Below, in pieces: positions 58,935 to 64,000 of a DNA stretch of 64,000 nucleotides. The stretch lies in the NCBI GenBank assembly GCA_963756545.1, contig CAVWNY010000001.1, forward strand, positions 558,001-622,000, written 5' to 3'. This stretch comes from DATFDN01 sp963756545 (lineage in GTDB: Bacteria > Pseudomonadota > Alphaproteobacteria > Acetobacterales > Acetobacteraceae). Position numbers and translations under genes: made by a program. The notes beneath the pieces are model-generated. The model saw only the letters and a list, made by a program, of their open reading frames with translations, was not told the origin of the DNA and ran no database searches. The first letter of the stretch is position 1. Each line of letters begins with the position of its first letter.

Positions 58935-60130
58935 CAGGCAGCCTCCGCCACGGCCTTGACCACCTTCTGGGCAGCGTCGGCCAGATTGTCGGCGGCGATG
59001 ATCGGCAAGCCGGATTTCGCGAGGATTTCCTTGCCGAGATCGACGTTGGTGCCCTCCAGCCGCACCACCAAGGGCACCGAGAGCTTCACCTCGCGTGCCG
59101 CGGCCACCACGCCCTCGGCGATCACGTCGCAGCGCATGATGCCACCGAAGATGTTGACCAGGATGCCCTCCACGTTCGGGTCCGACAGGATGATCTTGAA
59201 CGCCGCCGTCACCCGCTCCTTGGTGGCGCCGCCGCCGACGTCGAGGAAGTTGGCGGGTGCCGAGCCGTACAGCTTGATGATGTCCATGGTCGCCATCGCG
59301 AGGCCCGCGCCGTTGACCATGCAGCCGATGGTGCCGTCCAAGGCCACGTAGTTGAGCCCGTGGCGGCCGGCCTCCAGCTCCTTCGGGTCTTCCTCGGACT
59401 CGTCGCGCAGCTTCTCCAGTTCGGGATGGCGGAACAGGGCGCTGTCGTCGAAGCTCACCTTGGTGTCGAGCGCCACCACGTCACCCGCGCCGGTCACGAC
59501 CAGCGGGTTGATCTCGACAATCGCGCAGTCGAGGCCGACGAAGGCGCGGTACATCGCATCGACGAAGCGGCCGAACGGGCCGATCTGCTTGCCCTTCAGC
59601 CCCAGCCCGAAAGCCAGGCGGCGCGCGTGGAATCCCTGGATGCCGGCCGCCGGATCGACGGTGACACGCATGATCTTCTCGGGGTTGCGCGCCGCGACCT
59701 CCTCGATCTCCATGCCGCCCTCGGAGGACGCCATGAGCATGATCCGCCCCGACCCGCGATCGACCAGCAGCGAGAGATAAAGCTCGCGCGCGATGTCGCA
59801 GCCCGCCTCGACATAGATCCGATGCACCTTGCGCCCGGCAGGGCCAGTCTGCTTGGTGACGAGGACGTGCCCGATGATCGCCTCGGCCGCCGCCCGCGCC
59901 TCCTCGACGGAGCGGGTGACGCGCACGCCGCCTTTTCCGTCCGGATCATCGGCAAACCGGCCGGCGCCGCGGCCGCCGGCGTGGATCTGCGATTTCACCA
60001 CGAACACCGGGCCGGGGAGCTTCCGCGCCGCCGCGGCCGCCTCATCGGGGGTCCAGGCGACGTGTCCTTCCGGGACCGCCACGCCGTAGCCGCGCAGGAG
60101 GTCCTTCGCCTGGTATTCGTGAATGTTCAT
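58934..60130 (-). CDS. sucC: Succinate-CoA ligase [ADP-forming] subunit beta
   Basis: The 398-residue protein has the N-terminal ATP-grasp domain (MNIHEYQAKDLLRGYGVAVPEG, VVKSQIHAGGRGAG), IVEINPLVVTGAGDVVALDTKVSFDDSA in pieces, the GCMVNGAGLAMATMDI segment and GGIMRCDVIAEG in the C-terminal domain with VRLEGTNVDLG. It begins 1 bp after the mdh stop and overlaps sucD, showing tight coupling. The residues setting ADP versus GDP preference were not examined. Confidence 0.97.
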   Translation of the reverse strand: MNIHEYQAKDLLRGYGVAVPEGHVAWTPDEAAAAARKLPGPVFVVKSQIHAGGRGAGRFADDPDGKGGVRVTRSVEEARAAAEAIIGHVLVTKQTGPAGRKVHRIYVEAGCDIARELYLSLLVDRGSGRIMLMASSEGGMEIEEVAARNPEKIMRVTVDPAAGIQGFHARRLAFGLGLKGKQIGPFGRFVDAMYRAFVGLDCAIVEINPLVVTGAGDVVALDTKVSFDDSALFRHPELEKLRDESEEDPKELEAGRHGLNYVALDGTIGCMVNGAGLAMATMDIIKLYGSAPANFLDVGGGATKERVTAAFKIILSDPNVEGILVNIFGGIMRCDVIAEGVVAAAREVKLSVPLVVRLEGTNVDLGKEILAKSGLPIIAADNLADAAQKVVKAVAEAA

Positions 60131-60131
60131 T

Positions 60132-61085
60132 TCAGCCGACCAGCTTCTTCGACGCCTCGATCAGCTCGCGCACGGAGGCACAAGACTTGTCAAAGGCGGC
60201 CTTCTCCTGCGGGTTCAGCGCAATTTCGACGATCCGCTCGACGCCGTTGGCGCCGATCACCACCGGCACGCCCACGTAGAGCCCGTGGATGCCGTACTCG
60301 CCGTTCAGGTAGGCGGCGCACGGCAGCACGCGGCGCTTGTCCTTCAGGAAGCTCTCGGCCATCGCGATCGCCGAGGCCGCCGGCGCGTAGAATGCGCTGC
60401 CGCGCTCCAGCAGCTTGACGATTTCGCCGCCGCCGTTGGCGGTGCGGGTCACGATCGCGTCGATCTTGTCCTGCGTCGTCCAGCCCATCTTCACCAGGTC
60501 GGGCACGGGGATGCCGGCGACCGCCGAGTACCGCGTGAGCGGCACCATGCTGTCGCCGTGCCCGCCGAGCACGAACGCGGTCACGTCCTCGACCGAGACG
60601 TTGAACTCGTGCGCCAGGAACAGCCGGAAGCGGGAGCTGTCCAGCACGCCCGCCATGCCGACGACGCGGTTGGCCGGCAGGCCCGACTTCTCCTTCATCA
60701 CCCAGACCATCGCATCCAGCGGGTTGGTGATGACGATGACGAACGCATCCGGGCAATGCGTCTTGATGCCGTCGGCCACCTGCGCGATCACGCCGGCGTT
60801 CTTGCCGATCAGGTCGTCGCGCGACATCCCCGGCGAGCGCGGGAAGCCGGCGGTCACGATCACCACGTCGGCGCCGGCGATCGCCGCGTAGTCCGACCCG
60901 CCTGTCATCACGGCGTCGAACCCCTCCACCGGGCCGGACTGCATCAGATCGAGGGCCTTGCCCGCGGCCACGCCGCCGAACACGTCGAACAGCACGACGT
61001 CGCCCAGATCCTTCAAGCCGACCAGATGGGCGAGCGTGCCGCCAATGTTGCCGGCACCGATCAGGGCGATCTTGTTGCGGGCCAT
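60132..61085 (-). CDS. mdh: Malate dehydrogenase (LDH-like type)
   Basis: Mdh interconverts malate and oxaloacetate. The 317-residue protein belongs to the lactate-dehydrogenase-like MDH group common in alphaproteobacteria: the NAD motif KIALIGAGNIGGTLAHL, VTAGFPRSPGMSRDDLIGKN with the substrate arginines, NPLDAMVWVM, GMAGVLDSSRFR and the catalytic His176 in VLGGHGDSMVPLTRY. The start at 61085 (MARNKI) is standard. It is the first gene of the operon; the 123 bp to the divergent amidohydrolase should hold the main promoter. Confidence 0.97.
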   Translation of the reverse strand: MARNKIALIGAGNIGGTLAHLVGLKDLGDVVLFDVFGGVAAGKALDLMQSGPVEGFDAVMTGGSDYAAIAGADVVIVTAGFPRSPGMSRDDLIGKNAGVIAQVADGIKTHCPDAFVIVITNPLDAMVWVMKEKSGLPANRVVGMAGVLDSSRFRLFLAHEFNVSVEDVTAFVLGGHGDSMVPLTRYSAVAGIPVPDLVKMGWTTQDKIDAIVTRTANGGGEIVKLLERGSAFYAPAASAIAMAESFLKDKRRVLPCAAYLNGEYGIHGLYVGVPVVIGANGVERIVEIALNPQEKAAFDKSCASVRELIEASKKLVG

Positions 61086-61208
61086 GGGTGTCCTCGTCTG
61101 GCGGATAACAAGCGTGCGAGTGGCCGGACACAGCATCCGGCAAGCGCACGTTGCTAGACCAAGCGCCGTGGGTGGGCAAGGCGCGCAACCGGCTGTCGGG
61201 AGACGATA

Positions 61209-62204
61209 ATGCGCATCATCGCGTTGGAAGAGCATTTCGCGCAGCCCGATCTGGTCGGGCGCATCAGTCGCGCCGCCATCGAGCGGCGCGGCTTCCCGCC
61301 GCCGGAAACCCAGTGGAGCCAGACAATGCAGGCCGCGAAACTGCAAGATCTCGGCGCCGCGCGGATCGCCGATATGGATGCCGCCGGGATCACGACCCAG
61401 GTGCTGTCGGTGGCAGGGCCGGGCGCCGATCTGCTGGCGGGCGAGGCGGGCGTGGGGCTGGCCCGCGACTACAACGACGCACTCGCCCGCGCGGTCACGG
61501 CGCATCCGGGCCGCCTCGCGGGTTTCGCGCATCTGCCGATGCAGGCGCCGGAGGCGGCGGCCGACGAGCTGGAGCGGGCCGTGCGGCGGCTCGGGTTCAG
61601 GGGCGCCCTGATCAACGGATTGAGCGAAGGTCGCTTCCTCGACGATCCCGCGTTCGACCCCATCCTGGCGCGCGCCGAGGCGCTGGACGTGCCGATCTAC
61701 CTGCATCCCGGCATCCCGCCCGAACCCGTGCGCCGCGCCTACTACGACGGGCTGCCGGGACAATTGGGCTTCATCCTGTCCATCGCCGGATGGGGCTGGC
61801 ACGCGGAGACCGCGGTGCATGTACTGCGCCTCGCGTTATCCGGCGTGCTCGAGCGCCATTCGAGGCTGCAGGTCATCGTCGGACACATGGGCGAGGCGCT
61901 GCCGTTCATGCTGGCACGATGCGAGCAGACGCTGGGCGCGGAGGCGTCGAAAATCCTGCGCCGGACGGTCACACAGACGATCCTGGAGCAGGTCTGGATC
62001 ACCACCAGCGGCTTTTTCACGCTGCCACCGTTCCTCGCCGCGCTGATGACGTTCGGAACCGATCGCATCCTTTTCTCGGTGGATTACCCGTTCGTGTCGA
62101 ACATGGCAGGGCGCAAATTCCTGGACGAACTGCCGGTCTCGGCCACGGATCGGGAGAAGATCGCGCATGGCAACGCCGACCGGCTGTTGAAACTGCAACC
62201 GTAG
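61209..62204 (+). CDS. Amidohydrolase-2 family protein (gamma-resorcylate decarboxylase-like)
   Basis: The 331-residue protein starts RIIALEEHFAQPDL, with the metal-binding E-x-H of the ACMSD / gamma-resorcylate decarboxylase group, then AGFAHLPMQAPEAAADELERAV, the metal ligand in IYLHPGIPPEP, VIVGHMGEALPFML and the catalytic Asp in ILFSVDYPFVSN. These enzymes catalyse non-oxidative decarboxylation or hydrolysis at a Zn/Mn site. The substrate is uncertain. Interestingly this would be a second non-oxidative aromatic decarboxylase candidate in the window. It is divergent from mdh. Confidence 0.85.
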   Translation: MRIIALEEHFAQPDLVGRISRAAIERRGFPPPETQWSQTMQAAKLQDLGAARIADMDAAGITTQVLSVAGPGADLLAGEAGVGLARDYNDALARAVTAHPGRLAGFAHLPMQAPEAAADELERAVRRLGFRGALINGLSEGRFLDDPAFDPILARAEALDVPIYLHPGIPPEPVRRAYYDGLPGQLGFILSIAGWGWHAETAVHVLRLALSGVLERHSRLQVIVGHMGEALPFMLARCEQTLGAEASKILRRTVTQTILEQVWITTSGFFTLPPFLAALMTFGTDRILFSVDYPFVSNMAGRKFLDELPVSATDREKIAHGNADRLLKLQP

Positions 62205-62205
62205 G

Positions 62206-63363
62206 TCACGTCAGATGCGGCAGAGCCTGCCACTCGCGGCCCTGCATCTCGGTGAGACGGGAGGCGGTGCGCTCGAACATCCGCACGTTCTCGCCGCGCG
62301 CGTAGAGCTGGTCCGGCATGGCGTCGGCGGAGGCGAGCAGCTTCACCCTGTGGTCGTACAGCGTGTCGATCAGCATGATGAAGCGGCGCGCCTCGTCGAA
62401 ATTGTCGGGTGACAGGCGCGGGATGTCGTCGAGGACGAGCGTGTGATAGTGGGTCGCGAGCGCGAGATAATCGCCCGGCCCGAGCGCGGCGGCGCACAGC
62501 GTCGCGAAATCGAACCGTGCCACCCCCTCGGCCGCCGCCGGCACCACCAGCCGGCGCCCCATCACCGTCAGGCTCTCGGGGCGCGGCGCGGCCCCTCCGG
62601 TCATCTCGGCGAAGGCGTCGTCCAACTCACGCCGGCTTTGCGCGTCGGCGGGGACGTGCCAGGTCCGCAAGCCTCTCAGCCGGGCGCGCCGGAAGTCGCG
62701 GGCGGCGTTCATCTCCAGCACGTCCAGCCGCTGGTTCAGCAACGCGATGAAGGGCAGGAACGCATCCCGCCCCGGCTGGCCCTTGAAGAGGTCGTCGGGG
62801 CGGATGTTGGAAGTCGTCACCACCACGACGCCGCGCTCGAACAGCGCCTGAAACAGCCGGCCGAGGATCATCGCGTCGGCGATGTCGTTCACCTGAAATT
62901 CGTCGAGGCAGAGCAGCGCGGCCTCGGCGGCGATGGCGTCTGCCAGCGGCGGGATCGGGTCGTCGATCTCGGGGTTGGCGCGCTTGAAGGCGTGAAAGCG
63001 CGCGTGCGCGTCCTGCATGAACTGATGAAAATGGATGCGCCGCTTGCGAGGCACGTCGGCGGCGGCGAAGAACAGGTCCATCAGCATCGACTTGCCGCGC
63101 CCGACCGCGCCCACGAGGTAGAGGCCGTTCGGCTTGCCCTCCGGCGCGTCGTCCACCGCCCGAAGGCGTAGCAGGCGCGAGAGCAGCCCGTTCCCCAGCG
63201 CCGGCCGGGGCGGCGGGTCGTAGCCGCGCAACTTCGCCCACAGATGCTGGAGCCGTTCGGCCGCCAGCGCCTGGGCCGGGTCGGGGACCAGCCGACCGGC
63301 CGCCACCAGCGCCCGGTAGGCCGGCAACGGCCCGGCGGCGGTGGGGGCGGCTTTTGTGTCCAT
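62206..63363 (-). CDS. zapE: Cell division protein ZapE (AFG1-like ATPase)
   Basis: ZapE is an AFG1-type ATPase implicated in Z-ring dynamics. The 385 residues begin YRALVAAGRLVPDPAQALAAERLQHLW, then Walker A (LYLVGAVGRGKSMLMDLFF), the IHFHQFMQDAHARFH segment, Walker B (LLCLDEFQVNDIADAMIL), VVVTTSNIRPDDLF and a C-terminal FIMLIDTLYDHRVKLLASAD. Its place next to mdh-sucCDAB is the common alphaproteobacterial context, here separated only by the oppositely oriented amidohydrolase gene. Confidence 0.94.
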   Translation of the reverse strand: MDTKAAPTAAGPLPAYRALVAAGRLVPDPAQALAAERLQHLWAKLRGYDPPPRPALGNGLLSRLLRLRAVDDAPEGKPNGLYLVGAVGRGKSMLMDLFFAAADVPRKRRIHFHQFMQDAHARFHAFKRANPEIDDPIPPLADAIAAEAALLCLDEFQVNDIADAMILGRLFQALFERGVVVVTTSNIRPDDLFKGQPGRDAFLPFIALLNQRLDVLEMNAARDFRRARLRGLRTWHVPADAQSRRELDDAFAEMTGGAAPRPESLTVMGRRLVVPAAAEGVARFDFATLCAAALGPGDYLALATHYHTLVLDDIPRLSPDNFDEARRFIMLIDTLYDHRVKLLASADAMPDQLYARGENVRMFERTASRLTEMQGREWQALPHLT

Positions 63364-63443
63364 TCGCGGCGCCCGATAGCGCGTAACGCGAAAAGGTTCA
63401 ACGAGCGGCGATCCGTGCTAAAGCCGCCGGGAGAGGAGCGCCG

Positions 63444-64000
63444 ATGATCGAACTGGATTTCCCCGCCTTGCGCGCCGCCCCGGTCGCGGCCGAGCCGTTT
63501 CCGCACCTGCTGGTGCCCGACTTCGTGCCGCCCGACAGCTTGCGCGCGGTGCTCGCAGACTTGCCGCCGATCGGACAGCGCGGCTCCTTCCCGGTCGAGG
63601 CGCTGCGGCTCGGCCCGGCCGCGCGGGCGCTGATTGCGCAATTGCAGGGAAGCGCGTTGCGCGCGCTCATCACCGAGCGCTTCGGGCTCGACCTCGACCA
63701 GGCACCGACCATGCTCACGCTACGCGGCCGCACCGCCGAGCGCGACGGGCGCATCCATGTCAATTCGACGGCCAAGCGCGTCACCGCGCTGCTCTACCTC
63801 AATCCGGCATCCGACAGCTTTGCCCGGCACGAGGGGTGCCTGCGCCTGCTGCGCGGCCCGCACGACCTGGAGGACTATGTCGTCGAGGTGCCTCCGGTGA
63901 ACGGGACGCTCCTGGTATTCCCCAACGCGGCCAACACCTGGCACGGGCACAAGATCTTCGCCGGCCAACGCTACAGCATCCAGCTCAACTACATGACGAC
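63444..64000 (+). CDS. 2OG-Fe(II) oxygenase-like protein with HxN instead of HxD (partial, runs off window)
   Basis: From the ATG at 63444 (GGAGAGGAG upstream) the frame is open to the window end and gives about 185 residues: FPHLLVPDFVPPDSLRAVLAD, the jelly-roll strands TMLTLRGRTAERDGRIHVNSTAKRVTALLYLNP in pieces, GCLRLLRGPHDLEDYV, TLLVFPNAANTWHGH and RYSIQLNYM. This is the prolyl-4-hydroxylase-like 2OG oxygenase fold. The distal His (WHGH) and the 2OG-binding Arg (QRYSIQ) are present, but the first ligand pair reads H-V-N where family members usually have H-x-D. If correct, iron binding may be altered. The C-terminus lies outside. Confidence 0.75.
   Translation, partial: MIELDFPALRAAPVAAEPFPHLLVPDFVPPDSLRAVLADLPPIGQRGSFPVEALRLGPAARALIAQLQGSALRALITERFGLDLDQAPTMLTLRGRTAERDGRIHVNSTAKRVTALLYLNPASDSFARHEGCLRLLRGPHDLEDYVVEVPPVNGTLLVFPNAANTWHGHKIFAGQRYSIQLNYMT

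Overview
The window is a high-GC, gene-dense chromosomal segment of an alphaproteobacterium, most likely a member of the Acetobacteraceae / Rhodospirillales. The main support is the gene order zapE - mdh - sucC - sucD - sucA - sucB - lpd, an sdhCDAB operon, a ccmC-to-ccmI cytochrome c maturation cluster, a DUF6635-type protein, and dispersed palindromic intergenic repeats of the kind seen in this class. No rRNA, tRNA, CRISPR array or intact insertion sequence was recognised.

Layout. 1-9.3 kb: dprA (amber codon in frame before its winged-helix domain), plsY, a small catabolic block (AEC transporter, FMN split-barrel protein, and vdcC/vdcD/vdcB-type non-oxidative aromatic acid decarboxylase genes), then a large glycosyltransferase. 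The block is bracketed by two roughly 145-bp, near-identical copies of the 3' part of the glycosyltransferase gene. 9.5-13.7 kb: a glycine-rich RTX-like protein, an SDR enzyme, an HdeD-like membrane protein, free methionine-R-sulfoxide reductase and a MarR regulator. 13.9-19.3 kb: ccmCDEFGHI on the minus strand. 19.4-31 kb: GNAT, a broken DUF29 gene, a Uma2-type gene, an EVE-domain gene with a damaged start, a class A beta-lactamase-like hydrolase, a Rieske fragment, acs, dedA, a DUF5132 / P-type ATPase group and a BKACE enzyme.

31-36.2 kb: a ParDE pair divergent from sdhC, then sdhC-sdhD-sdhA-small membrane ORF-sdhB, then hicAB. 36.2-41.6 kb is lower in GC and looks acquired: an Stf0-type sulfotransferase, a DUF1796-like surface-polysaccharide-associated protein and a 668-residue repeat-bearing putative type I secretion substrate. 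42-51 kb: a beta-hydroxyacid dehydrogenase, a frameshifted carboxymuconolactone decarboxylase, an SDR, two convergent ftsH paralogues flanking a frameshifted SMP-30 gene, a thioesterase and pdxA. 51-63.4 kb: the TCA operon mdh-sucC-sucD-[vapB-vapC]-sucA-sucB-[coiled-coil membrane ORF]-lpd, read right to left, followed by an amidohydrolase and zapE. The window ends inside a 2OG-Fe(II) oxygenase-like gene.

How the parts fit. The two TCA operons cover 2-oxoglutarate to oxaloacetate (sucAB-lpd, sucCD, sdhCDAB, mdh; fumarase is not here). All three toxin-antitoxin modules found in the window abut or interrupt these two operons, and each operon also carries one unannotated small ORF with a charged or coiled-coil part and a single membrane helix. 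This arrangement is the observation I find most worth a second look. A caution runs through the whole window: at least four genes (DUF29, hicA, carboxymuconolactone decarboxylase, SMP-30) look restored by removal of one base, and two more (dprA, EVE) carry other single-site lesions, so either the assembly carries indel errors or the accessory genes are decaying.
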